A stretch of DNA of 64,000 nt from Pacificibacter marinus (GTDB taxonomy: Bacteria; Pseudomonadota; Alphaproteobacteria; Rhodobacterales; Rhodobacteraceae), in NCBI RefSeq assembly GCF_018860665.1, contig NZ_JAHKPK010000034.1, positions 1-64,000 of the forward strand, read 5' to 3'. The notes under the pieces were generated by a model. It saw only the letters and a program-made list of their open reading frames with translations, was not told where the DNA came from and did not search any database. Position 1 is the stretch's first letter, and every line of letters begins with the position of its first letter. The position numbers and the translations under genes were made by a program. Of the stretch, positions 27,556 through 36,204 are shown one piece after another.

Positions 27556-29094
27556 ATGTCTTATAAATTAAATTCATTTTCTCGAGGGGCCGTGTGCGCC
27601 ACTCTGCTTGCCTCGGCTTTGACCGTGTTGATGCCAGCCGTTTCCTTTGCGCAAACCACTTTGAATGTTGCTCAACGTCAAGATCCGCAAAACCTTGACC
27701 CGATTGATACATTCAGTCTGTCTTGGGGCTCCATCGCTAGTAATATTTTTGAGGGCCTAGTTTTCCGCGGCGAAGATTTGCAACTGCAACCTGGTCTGGC
27801 GACGTCTTGGGAATTTCTGGATAACGAAACTCGTATCCGGTTCAATCTGCGTAAAGGCGTGGCGTTTCATAACGGTGAGCCTTTCAATGCAGATGCGGTC
27901 AAATACACCTTTGATCGATTGCTCGGTGCAGAAGGCGAAAAGGGCCCGCAGCGCTCAAATTATACCTCAATCAAAGAGGTTGTCGTCGTTGACGCACATA
28001 CCGTTGACTTCCTTATGGAGCGTCCCGATCCGGTGTTGATCACCAAGCTCGCTGGATATGGAGCGATGATCGTACCACCGAAATACATTGAAGAAGTGGG
28101 CGAAGAAGCTTTCGACTTGAAACCGGTTGGAACGGGTCCGTTTGAAGTGGCTGAATATACGCCGACAGTCGGAGCGAAACTCGCAAAATCCGACACCTAT
28201 TGGAATGGTGAGGCCAAGGTTGATGCCGTAAACATCCGCTTCATCTCAGAAGACGCGACACGCATAGCAGAGCTGTTGTCTGGCGGAGTTGACATTGCAT
28301 TGAACATCCCAAAGCCGTCGGTTGAAACAATCCGTGAAAATGAACGGGTTGATCTCGTGGCGGTGGATGGCCCCACAGTTGTCATCACCCGTTTCAATAC
28401 CGAAACCGGTATTACACAAGATCCACGGGTGCGCCGCGCTATCGCGCTTGCGATTGACACAGACGCTATTATTGAATCGCTGCTGGGTGGTCTTGCCAGT
28501 CCGATTTCCAGCGCCCAAGGTGAAAAATCCTTTGGCAATGCGCCTGATTTAACTCCCTATGCCTATGACCCAGAGCAAGCCCGCGCTCTGCTAGCTGAAG
28601 CGGGCATAGCGCCCGGTACCGAGATCACACTTGATTTCCCAGGCAACTATGACACGTTCCGTGAAGTGTCTCAGGTATTGGCAGCCTATCTCGATATGGT
28701 GGGGTTGAAACTAAATGTTCGCCCGCATGAAAACAGCGTCTACTACAACGACATTCAACCCAACGGCAAAACCGGCGAGCTATATTATTTCGGTTGGGGT
28801 GGCTGGACTTTTGATTTCGATAATACAGCCTATCTGCTTTACCACACTGGCGAGCGCCAAAACGCATATATCTCGGATGAAAAACTTGACGCATTATTGG
28901 AATCCCAGCGCACAACATATGATACAGACGTACGTCGTAAAGCTTTGCAAGATGTGGCACGTTATTCCTATGAAAACACACTGGATTTGCCGCTTTATAA
29001 TGAGGCAACCCTTTACGGTGTGAGCACACGGGTAGAGGGGTTTGTCCCCGCGCCGGATGATCGCGCCCGCTATATGAACGTCACTGTGAAGTAA
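27556..29094 (+). CDS. ABC transporter substrate-binding protein (peptide/nickel family 5)
   Basis: This 512-residue periplasmic protein has a signal peptide (to about residue 33, ending AVSFAQT) and the SBP family 5 pattern LNVAQRQDPQNLDPIDTFSLS, then GLATSWE and LRKGVAFHNGEPFNADAVKYTFDR. The ATG at 27556 follows a GGAGG site; longer readings lack one. Such proteins bind oligopeptides, dipeptides, glutathione or opines. Next to Pcp, pyroglutamyl peptides or related compounds are the likely ligand. Confidence 0.92.
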   Translation: MSYKLNSFSRGAVCATLLASALTVLMPAVSFAQTTLNVAQRQDPQNLDPIDTFSLSWGSIASNIFEGLVFRGEDLQLQPGLATSWEFLDNETRIRFNLRKGVAFHNGEPFNADAVKYTFDRLLGAEGEKGPQRSNYTSIKEVVVVDAHTVDFLMERPDPVLITKLAGYGAMIVPPKYIEEVGEEAFDLKPVGTGPFEVAEYTPTVGAKLAKSDTYWNGEAKVDAVNIRFISEDATRIAELLSGGVDIALNIPKPSVETIRENERVDLVAVDGPTVVITRFNTETGITQDPRVRRAIALAIDTDAIIESLLGGLASPISSAQGEKSFGNAPDLTPYAYDPEQARALLAEAGIAPGTEITLDFPGNYDTFREVSQVLAAYLDMVGLKLNVRPHENSVYYNDIQPNGKTGELYYFGWGGWTFDFDNTAYLLYHTGERQNAYISDEKLDALLESQRTTYDTDVRRKALQDVARYSYENTLDLPLYNEATLYGVSTRVEGFVPAPDDRARYMNVTVK

Positions 29095-29103
29095 CTCATT
29101 TGT

Positions 29104-29130
29104 CGGCCTGAACTGGTTTGGTTTAGGCCG
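29104..29130 (+). terminator. Hairpin between the binding-protein and permease genes
   Basis: CGGCCTGAAC pairs with GTTTAGGCCG (one G-U) around a 7-base loop, starting 9 bases after the binding-protein stop. There is no T-run. It probably stabilises the upstream mRNA or attenuates read-through to the permease genes. Confidence 0.6.
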
Positions 29131-29161
29131 GCCCCATCTTGATCTCATAAAGGCGTAATCC

Positions 29162-30088
29162 ATGCCCATATTTCGTTTTGTTTTTCAACGTTTGTTGCAA
29201 GCGATCCTTGTCACCGTCGCGGTCACGCTTTTTGTCTCCTTTGCAATTCGATTGACCGGCGACCCCGCAATTATGCTGGCAGGGGATTCAAGTGGTGTTA
29301 CTGAGGACGATCTTGCGCGTATTCGCGAGGCGTTGGGGTTAAATCAGCCATTTTTGGTGCAATATTGGGATTTTATGAAGACTCTTGTGACGCTTGATTT
29401 TGGCGAATCCTTTTTCCGCGGATCTGTGCGTGACCTGATCGCGATTGCGCTTCCGTCAACATTGCTTTTGGCACTGGCGTCGATGGCTGTGTCTATTATG
29501 ATTTCATTGCCTCTGGGCATCCATTCAGCCCTGCATAAAGGTGGAATTTCTGATCAGATCATTCGCGTGCTGTCTTTGGTAGGCTTGTCGTTTCCCAACT
29601 TTTGGTTGGGTATTATGCTGGTGTTACTCTTTTCAATCACCTTCCCAATTTTGCCTGCATCCGGTTTTGCGACAGGACAATCCCTCATTTTGCCGGCCAC
29701 AACAATTGGTATCATCCTGACGGCGACCAATGTGCGTTTGGTGCGGACCCAGATGTTGGAAACGCTGTCTGCTCAATATGTAATGGTCGCGCGCGCAAAG
29801 GGGCTGAGCGAGGCCTCGGTGATTTATAAACATGCGCTGAGAAATGCTGCGATTTCGATCATCACCTTTCTGGGTTTACAGTTCGGTAACTTGATTGGTG
29901 GCCTCGTGATCATTGAACTGGTTTTCAACTGGCCCGGCATGGGGACGTTGTCTATCGAAGCTATTTCCCAGCGTGATTATCCATTGTTGCAAGCAACAGT
30001 CTCAATCCTCGCGATCATGATTGTCGCGGTAAACTTGGCAGTAGATCTGGTCTACGGCCTCATTGATCCTCGAATTCGGGTGGCCTAA
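29162..30088 (+). CDS. ABC transporter permease, DppB/OppB type
   Basis: This 308-residue inner-membrane protein has six helices, the DppB-like opening (FVFQRLLQAILVTVAVTLFVSFAIRLTGDPA) and the EAA loop ETLSAQYVMVARAKGLSEASVIYKHALRNA that contacts the ATPase. It is the first of two permeases in the pcp-linked peptide transporter. Its stop is immediately followed by the next start. Confidence 0.93.
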   Translation: MPIFRFVFQRLLQAILVTVAVTLFVSFAIRLTGDPAIMLAGDSSGVTEDDLARIREALGLNQPFLVQYWDFMKTLVTLDFGESFFRGSVRDLIAIALPSTLLLALASMAVSIMISLPLGIHSALHKGGISDQIIRVLSLVGLSFPNFWLGIMLVLLFSITFPILPASGFATGQSLILPATTIGIILTATNVRLVRTQMLETLSAQYVMVARAKGLSEASVIYKHALRNAAISIITFLGLQFGNLIGGLVIIELVFNWPGMGTLSIEAISQRDYPLLQATVSILAIMIVAVNLAVDLVYGLIDPRIRVA

Positions 30089-30958
30089 ATGTCAGATATA
30101 AAACCTAAAACCAGTTGGTTCCTCCGCTTTTTTATCAGCCGCTATGCGAGTTTTGAATTTATCGTTGGAACGTTTTTGACGGTCACCTTGGTGTTGCTCG
30201 TATTATTTGCGAGTATTCTGTTTCCCGACGGGGCCACAAAAGTAAACTTGGCGGCTCGATTGACAGAACCCTTTCAGTCCAGCGAGTTTTTCCTTGGAAC
30301 CGATCCTTTGGGGCGTGATATTCTGGCGCGGATTGTACATGGCGGAAAGATTTCCTTGTTGGTCGGCCTTCTGTCTGCCTTGGGGGCGGTTGTTGTTGGC
30401 ACTGTGGTTGGCCTTTACGCCGGGTATTATCGCGGTTGGCTTGATACTTTTGTCATGCGGTTTGCTGACATCCAGCTTGCTTTGCCATTTATTCTGTTGG
30501 CTATCACGATCATCGCCATCGTCGGGCCGGGCACGGATCGGATCATCATCTTGATGATTGTGTCTCAATGGGTTCAATACGCCCGACTGGTTCGAGGCGC
30601 GGTGCTGAGTTTGCGCGAACGAGAATTTGTACAAGCGGCCCGTAGTTACGGTTTGTCAAACACCAAGATCATCTTCAGTCACATTCTTCCTAACGCGATG
30701 GGGCCGCTGATTATTCTGCTCACCTTGAATGTCGCAAATAACATTCTTCTCGAAAGTTCGCTGACATTCTTGGGGCTTGGCGCTGATCCACAAACCCCAA
30801 GCTGGGGGGGGATGCTGTCGGAAGGGCGCAACTATGTCCAAACAGCATGGTGGGTGACCGTTTTCCCAGGCATAGCGATCATGTTGACAGTCTTAGGGCT
30901 GAACCTTCTGGGAGATTGGTTGCGCGATGAATTGGACCCATTAGGTCATACGCGATAG
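30089..30958 (+). CDS. ABC transporter permease, DppC/OppC type
   Basis: This 289-residue inner-membrane protein has the DppC N-terminal extension, FFLGTDPLGRDILARIVHGGKISLLVG and the EAA loop (REREFVQAARSYGLSNTKIIFSHILPNAMGP). It pairs with the preceding permease. It is the last gene of the transporter operon; weak hairpins follow in the long gap. Confidence 0.93.
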   Translation: MSDIKPKTSWFLRFFISRYASFEFIVGTFLTVTLVLLVLFASILFPDGATKVNLAARLTEPFQSSEFFLGTDPLGRDILARIVHGGKISLLVGLLSALGAVVVGTVVGLYAGYYRGWLDTFVMRFADIQLALPFILLAITIIAIVGPGTDRIIILMIVSQWVQYARLVRGAVLSLREREFVQAARSYGLSNTKIIFSHILPNAMGPLIILLTLNVANNILLESSLTFLGLGADPQTPSWGGMLSEGRNYVQTAWWVTVFPGIAIMLTVLGLNLLGDWLRDELDPLGHTR

Positions 30959-31728
30959 AAAGACGGCTGGTACCGCGCTGCATCAGTCTGACGTGACGCG
31001 CGGAGGCGGTCATCAACGTTAAGCCAATAAGGATGGCACCATCTATGGGATTGGGTGGTGCCAAATCTTTCATTCGCAGGCGAGCGCCATCAAAGGCTGA
31101 GCGTCAGTAAACACTTATGCTGACGAATTTTTAAAACATGCGGGATGCACCGTGTCGCATCCAATTGGTCAGCCTTATCCTAAAGTACGTTGTCGTCAGA
31201 TGTATCGTTTCCATGCTGTCCCCAAGAACTGTGTCAAAACAAGTGGGAACGGGCCATCACGGGCGGATATAACGGTTACTGACATGAGGAGACACCTTAC
31301 CGAGTTTCCCCATCGACAAGTACATTCACAATGCAGAAAAATGATTCGATCTTGCCTGTTTGCTTAAGGGGCGAAGCCCCAAGGCTAGTCTTGGAATATG
31401 TGGGGATGGGCATACCTATCTATATATTTGTAAATTCTGTATCGAAAATATCCTAAAAAATGCCGAAAGTTGCCATTTTTTACAATATAAATTTACAACT
31501 ATGGACAAATATAAGAAATCAAGTTACCAATTATTTCAACGCCAGCAATGGAGTTTGGGAGGATCTGATGTGTTGAGCCACTTGACTGGGCCCTGTGCCC
31601 TTCTGGCTGGTCATCAACTGGACCCCTCGTAATAAGCAAGCAATGAAATGCTTTGAGTTAGGCTTTCTGAGAGAAAGCTTGATGTAGGACATTAGCGGCC
31701 GAGTAGGGGCCTACGTGAGGAAAAAATT
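30959..31728. other. Long intergenic region before the RraA-like gene
   Basis: No convincing gene is seen in these 770 bases. Two weak hairpins (arms 31035-31041/31056-31062, GGCACCA; and 31101-31107/31120-31125, CGTCAG followed by AATTTTT) may end the ABC operon. From about 31410 to 31510 the DNA is strongly AT-rich and has TTGTAAATT and AATTTACAA arms at 31428-31436 and 31490-31498, presumably part of the promoter or operator region of the downstream carboxylate genes. Confidence 0.45.
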
Positions 31729-32454
31729 ATGAGCGATTACATTTTATCGAACGAAGTGCGTGAAAAACTGATGCGTGTTTCTACGGCTTCTGTTGCCACA
31801 GCGCTCTACAAGCGTGGGTTGCGCAATCAGTTTGTGCAGGGTGTGGTTCCGATTGGTTCTAAGCCTGTCACAATGGTTGGTCAGGCTTTCACATTGCGTT
31901 ACATTCCAGCCCGTGAGGATCGCAATCCGATCACTGTATTTCGCGAGCGTGACCACAAGCAGCGCGTGGCCGTAGAGACCTGTCCTGAAGGGCATGTCTT
32001 GGTGATGGATGCGCGCAAAGACAGCCGTGCAGCCACTGCCGGTTCAATCCTTGTGACGCGGCTTGCCAAACGTGGCGTGGCGGGTGTTGTTTCTGATGGC
32101 GGTGTGCGGGATGCAGCTGGCATTGGCGCACTCGACATGCCCTCCTATTTCGCACGTCCATCTGCACCCACAAACCTGACGCTGCATGAGGCGATTGATA
32201 TCAATGTGCCTATTTCTTGCGGTGATGCTGCGGTCTTTCCTGGTGATGTGATGTTGGGTGATGGCGATGGCGTTATGGTCATTCCTGCGCATCTCGCTGA
32301 TGAAATCGCAGAGGAATGCACAGGAATGGAATCCTACGAGGATTTCGTTTTGGAACAAGTCAATGAGGGCGCTGGCATCATTGGATTGTACCCAGCCACG
32401 GACGAAGAAAATGTCGTGAAATACAACGCATGGCGCGAACAGAAGGGCCGATGA
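31729..32454 (+). CDS. RraA-family protein, probable HMG/CHA-type aldolase or related lyase
   Basis: This 241-residue protein has the RraA/dimethylmenaquinone-methyltransferase fold. Motifs include ATAGSILVTRLAKRGVAGVVSDGGVRD (the GG and Asp/Arg of the active pocket near 110-125) and GDAAVFPGDVMLGDGDGVMVIP. Family members with RD are often class II 4-hydroxy-4-methyl-2-oxoglutarate or carboxy-hydroxy-oxoadipate aldolases, while others inhibit RNase E. Its overlap with an aldehyde dehydrogenase gene and the nearby TTT transporter favour a catabolic role on an organic acid. Confidence 0.85.
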   Translation: MSDYILSNEVREKLMRVSTASVATALYKRGLRNQFVQGVVPIGSKPVTMVGQAFTLRYIPAREDRNPITVFRERDHKQRVAVETCPEGHVLVMDARKDSRAATAGSILVTRLAKRGVAGVVSDGGVRDAAGIGALDMPSYFARPSAPTNLTLHEAIDINVPISCGDAAVFPGDVMLGDGDGVMVIPAHLADEIAEECTGMESYEDFVLEQVNEGAGIIGLYPATDEENVVKYNAWREQKGR

Positions 32455-33977
32455 TGATGAGCTATACTCCACATGGACACCACCTGATTGCAGGCGAAAA
32501 AATCGGGACTGAGACAAAGTTCTCTTCCGCGCCCGCAACAGGTCAAGCTTTTGAATTTTCTACAGGAACGCCAGAACTAGTCGCGCAGGCTTGTGTCGCA
32601 GCGCAAAAAGCTTTCGCAGGATTTTCCGCAACATCCCGCGAAGAGCGTGCTGTGCTTTTGGAAACAATTGCTGACGAGATCGACGCGCGCGGCGACGCAA
32701 TCACAGAGGTAGGTAGTGCGGAAACAGGACTGCCTGAAGGACGTCTTGTCGGCGAACGTGGTCGCACAACGGGACAGTTGCGCTTGTTCGCAACGCATAT
32801 CCGCAAGGGTGACTATCTTGACTGTCGTCACGACAAGGCCTTGCCTGATCGTCAGCCTCTTGCGCGGCCCGATTTGCGCATGATGCAGCGCCCTATTGGG
32901 CCTATAGCTGTGTTCGGCGCGTCAAACTTTCCTTTGGCTTTCTCGGTTGCAGGTGGTGATACGGCTGCGGCTTTGGCTGCCGGTTGCCCTGTTGTGGTTA
33001 AGGGCCACGGCGCCCACCCCGGTACCGGTGAGCTTGTCGCCGATGCCATCACAGCTGCGGTAAAAGCCTGCAATATGGATGCGGGTATTTTTAGCCTCGT
33101 TCAAGGTGGCACACGTGCGGTTGGCGAAGCGCTCGTTACGGACCCACGGATCAAAGCTGTTGGCTTTACGGGCAGTCTTGGGGGTGGTCGCGCGCTTTAC
33201 AACCTTTGCGCCGCGCGCCCTGAGCCGATTCCGTTTTTCGGTGAGCTTGGCAGTGTGAACCCTATGTTTGTTTTGCCTGAAGCGACTTCTGCAAGAGGCG
33301 CTGACATCGGTACAGGTTGGGCGGGAAGCCTGACGATGGGTGTTGGTCAGTTCTGCACCAATCCTGGTATTGCGGTTGTGATAGACGGTCCTGAAGCCGA
33401 TCGCTTTGTTGAGGCCGCAACGCAAGGTCTTGGTGCTGTTGCGGCGCAGCCTATGTTGACTGACGGCATGGCTGATGCTTACCGCGATGGCGCGCGCCGC
33501 GTGGGCGAAGGGGTAGGGGTCAAAGCTTTGTTGACCACCGCTTGCGAAGGTCGCGATGGGGCGCCTTACTTGTTTGAAGTTTCTGCCGCTGACTGGTTGG
33601 CAGATGAGGTTCTATCTGAAGAAGTCTTTGGCCCGCTTGGCCTTGTCGTCCGCGTAAAAGATGCGGCGCAGATGCAAGAGGTTGCTGAAAGTTTCAAAGG
33701 GCAGCTGACTGCAACCTTGCAAATGGACGATGGTGATACGGAGCTTGGTCGGACGCTCCTGCCTGTGCTTGAGCGCATGGCCGGACGAGTGTTGGTCAAC
33801 GGCTTTGCGACAGGTGTTGAGGTCTGTGACGCGATGGTGCACGGCGGGCCTTATCCTGCCAGCACGAACTTTGGTGCGACCTCTGTCGGCACATTGTCGA
33901 TCCGCCGTTTCTTGCGCCCTGTTTGCTATCAGAACCTACCTGAAGCGCTCCTCCCTAAGGATTTCTTGACTGCCTAA
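32454..33977 (+). CDS. NADP-type aldehyde dehydrogenase (2,5-dioxovalerate/alpha-ketoglutarate semialdehyde dehydrogenase-like)
   Basis: This enzyme of about 507 residues would oxidise a semialdehyde to its acid with NAD(P). Landmarks are RPIGPIAVFGASNFPLAFSVAGGDTAAALAAGCPVVVKGH, the Glu base in FFGELGSVNP and the Cys nucleophile in GVGQFCTNPG. This pattern fits the KGSA dehydrogenase branch (araE/gucD-like). Three consecutive ATGs at 32451-32459 overlap the RraA stop, so the exact start is ambiguous. Such enzymes end pathways for sugar acids, hydroxyproline or glucarate, producing 2-oxoglutarate. Confidence 0.9.
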   Translation: MMSYTPHGHHLIAGEKIGTETKFSSAPATGQAFEFSTGTPELVAQACVAAQKAFAGFSATSREERAVLLETIADEIDARGDAITEVGSAETGLPEGRLVGERGRTTGQLRLFATHIRKGDYLDCRHDKALPDRQPLARPDLRMMQRPIGPIAVFGASNFPLAFSVAGGDTAAALAAGCPVVVKGHGAHPGTGELVADAITAAVKACNMDAGIFSLVQGGTRAVGEALVTDPRIKAVGFTGSLGGGRALYNLCAARPEPIPFFGELGSVNPMFVLPEATSARGADIGTGWAGSLTMGVGQFCTNPGIAVVIDGPEADRFVEAATQGLGAVAAQPMLTDGMADAYRDGARRVGEGVGVKALLTTACEGRDGAPYLFEVSAADWLADEVLSEEVFGPLGLVVRVKDAAQMQEVAESFKGQLTATLQMDDGDTELGRTLLPVLERMAGRVLVNGFATGVEVCDAMVHGGPYPASTNFGATSVGTLSIRRFLRPVCYQNLPEALLPKDFLTA

Positions 33978-34594
33978 CGGTTGCTTTGATCCTGCGCTTG
34001 GTCCGCTGTTGCGTTTTATCGTGACGGCGGGCTTTTTCTTTGAGGGGGCTCTATGGCGACAGCTGCGCTCTGTTCGAATGGAATCGCCTATGTTGATTGT
34101 GGGCTGAATTTTACTTATTTTTGCAAATATCGATATTTGGACTGTAATTTGGCAAGTAATTAACTTATTATTGTAAATAACATGACTAATTTACGCATAA
34201 TTCGTAATAATGGGTAATTTTAGTTGTTGATTTGTAAGTGCAGTCTTGTAGAGTGAGTTAGGGTTCATGAGTGCCAAAATCTGCACAAATGGATGGGGGA
34301 GCTTCGGCTCGAAATGAGGGGGATTTATATGTGCGTACAAAGTGCGCATGTGTGATGCATCAAGAAAAATGCATATTTTGCGAGATGATTGTACGCTTTT
34401 GATCTCGATGTCATATGGCCTTAATGGTTTGGCTCATATGTCGTTCGAGGTGCCTTTAAGCGCTACTTTTGCTCAACGAAATACCCCTTGTCCTAAGTTG
34501 GTTTAAGATACGGCTTTGCTGGACAAGCATGGTCATGCGATCTGCCAGATGTTTCTGGATAGACGTTACGAAGTTCAAAAAGGAGGAATAATTT
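33978..34594. promoter_or_regulatory. AT-rich regulatory region before the second tctC
   Basis: No gene is supported in these 617 bases. The stretch 34110-34240 is very AT-rich and contains a 16-base perfect palindrome (CAAATATCGATATTTG, 34124-34139) and several TTGTAAAT-like words. It is a likely promoter and operator region for tctCBA, perhaps bound by the GntR/FCD regulator encoded at the end of the operon. Confidence 0.45.
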
Positions 34595-35560
34595 ATGTTT
34601 TCTAAAGGCTTGAAGAAAAGCATCATTTTGGCGCTCGGCGCTTGTGTCGTGGGTACAGCCGTTGCTGCGGCTGATTTCCCGACACGCGACATCCGTCTTA
34701 TCGTTCCGTGGCCTGCTGGCGGTGGTGCTGATGCCATCTCGCGTAAGATTAGTAATCTTGCTGAGCAAGATCTTCCAAAATCGATCTACGTAGAAAATAT
34801 CGCTGGTGCGGTGACTGCAACGGGTCTGATCCAGATGACCAGCGCACGTCCAGACGGCCACACTGTTGGCGTTTTGACATATGATAGTGTTATCACCTTG
34901 CCACGCGGTCAAATGGTTCCTGGCTATGGGCTGGAAAACATGTCTTTGATCGCGCGCATCACCAGTGAAGCTGACGCGATCGTTGTGTCTAAGCACTCTG
35001 GCATCAACAGCTTTGAAGAATTGGTCGCAAAAGCCAAGGAAAACCCAGGTCAAGTCCGTGTCGGTGTGGCACCAAAAGGCTCTGGTCCGTACTTGTCTGC
35101 AATCCAGCTTGAAACCCTATTGGACGTTGATTTCAACGTGATCACTTACGCGGGATCTTCTAGCGCTGAAGCTGAAGCGCTTTTGTCTGGTGAGTTGGAC
35201 GCAGCGATTTCAAGCCTTGGCGATTTCAGCGGGATCATTGAATCCGGTGATGCAAAAGGTGTGATCGAACTGACATCTGTGCAGAACTTGACATACACAG
35301 ACGTGCCGACAATCAGCTCAAAAGGCTTTGATCTGCAAACAGGTAGCTTTATTGTTCTTGCTGCTCCGAAAAACACACCGGATGAAGCAATCGACGTGAT
35401 CGAGACTGCATTCAAAACAGCTTATGACAGCGCAGAGTTCCAAGATTGGCTTGCACAAATCGGTGTGACACCTGATTGGCTCGGCTCTGACGAAGTCAAC
35501 GGCTGGGTTGATGCGCTTCAGGATAAGACATTCTCTCTTATGGATGATCTGGACCTGTAA
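34595..35560 (+). CDS. tctC: TTT transporter periplasmic substrate-binding protein TctC (second system)
   Basis: This 321-residue Bug-type protein has a signal peptide (to about 27, ending AVAAADF) and the family opening FPTRDIRLIVPWPAGGGADAISR. The ligand loop region reads NIAGAVTATGLIQMTSARPDGH, somewhat unlike the usual PGAGGxxG. A GGAGGAATAA site precedes the start. It probably brings the organic acid handled by the RraA-like and dehydrogenase proteins to TctAB. Confidence 0.93.
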   Translation: MFSKGLKKSIILALGACVVGTAVAAADFPTRDIRLIVPWPAGGGADAISRKISNLAEQDLPKSIYVENIAGAVTATGLIQMTSARPDGHTVGVLTYDSVITLPRGQMVPGYGLENMSLIARITSEADAIVVSKHSGINSFEELVAKAKENPGQVRVGVAPKGSGPYLSAIQLETLLDVDFNVITYAGSSSAEAEALLSGELDAAISSLGDFSGIIESGDAKGVIELTSVQNLTYTDVPTISSKGFDLQTGSFIVLAAPKNTPDEAIDVIETAFKTAYDSAEFQDWLAQIGVTPDWLGSDEVNGWVDALQDKTFSLMDDLDL

Positions 35561-35582
35561 TCAGATCCTCTACAAAACAAAC

Positions 35583-35609
35583 ATGTCTCCGGCGTATCGT
35601 CGGGGACAT
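35583..35609 (+). terminator. Hairpin between tctC and tctB (second system)
   Basis: ATGTCTCCG pairs with CGGGGACAT (one G-U) around a 9-base loop, 22 bases after the tctC stop. No T-run follows. Its position matches the hairpin in the first tct operon and suggests differential expression of the binding protein. Confidence 0.6.
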
Positions 35610-35751
35610 TGTCTTCTCAATGGGCTTGAATGGCCTAAAATTGTTAGGCTTTACAAAAAGCCTTCCCAAACGACCAGCGCACAGAAAATCAGATAAAGTC
35701 TTTTTATCTTTCACTTGCGTTAGTGACCCAGCCTCATATCGGGAGAAAACG

Positions 35752-36201
35752 ATGTTCATAAACAGGCAAAACTCATTTCTTTACGTCATACTCGTCGTGT
35801 CTGTCGGATATCTTATTTCGGCGGTAAGCCTCGGCGCCCCTATCGTCGATAACGGTTTGACGCCGTCGTTCTTTCCTATCCTTGTTGGGGCTGCGGCGAT
35901 CCTTTTCTCTACGATGCTCATCGTACAAAGCCTGCGGACTCCCGTAGAAAACACCAAGGCAGATGAGCCACGCACCTATACGCACCTGTTGGTTATCGCA
36001 GCCATCTTTGTCTACATCGTCGCATTTCGTCAGATAGGGTACTTCATTTCCTCAACACTGTTCGTCTTTGCGCTGATCTTGATTTTCTCTCGTGTTGAGA
36101 AGCTTTTGTTCAAAGCAGGGATTTCGGTGCTGGTTGTCGCGATCTGCTATGTCATGTTCCAGAAACTGTTCGGGGTCCGCCTCCCGACACTGTGGGGTTG
36201 A
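35752..36201 (+). CDS. tctB: Tripartite tricarboxylate transporter small permease TctB (second system)
   Basis: This 149-residue protein has four helices with the TctB pattern (GLTPSFFPILVGAAAILFSTML). I start it at MFINRQNS, after a GGGAGAAAACG site; a longer in-frame reading of 44 codons is hydrophilic and unlike TctB. It is 3 bases from tctA. Confidence 0.87.
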   Translation: MFINRQNSFLYVILVVSVGYLISAVSLGAPIVDNGLTPSFFPILVGAAAILFSTMLIVQSLRTPVENTKADEPRTYTHLLVIAAIFVYIVAFRQIGYFISSTLFVFALILIFSRVEKLLFKAGISVLVVAICYVMFQKLFGVRLPTLWG

Positions 36202-36204
36202 ACC

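Noticed and set aside
30879-31073. Leftward 64-codon frame after the DppC-like gene
   Set aside because: It overlaps the end of the permease gene and has no supporting motif.
31152-31367. Open frame of about 70 codons in the gap before the RraA-like gene
   Set aside because: Composition is unlike the neighbouring proteins, there is no ribosome site, and I see no known motif.
31366-31385. GGGGC-GAA-GCCCC hairpin as a terminator
   Set aside because: The stem has only five pairs with a three-base loop, no T-run, and lies far from any gene end.
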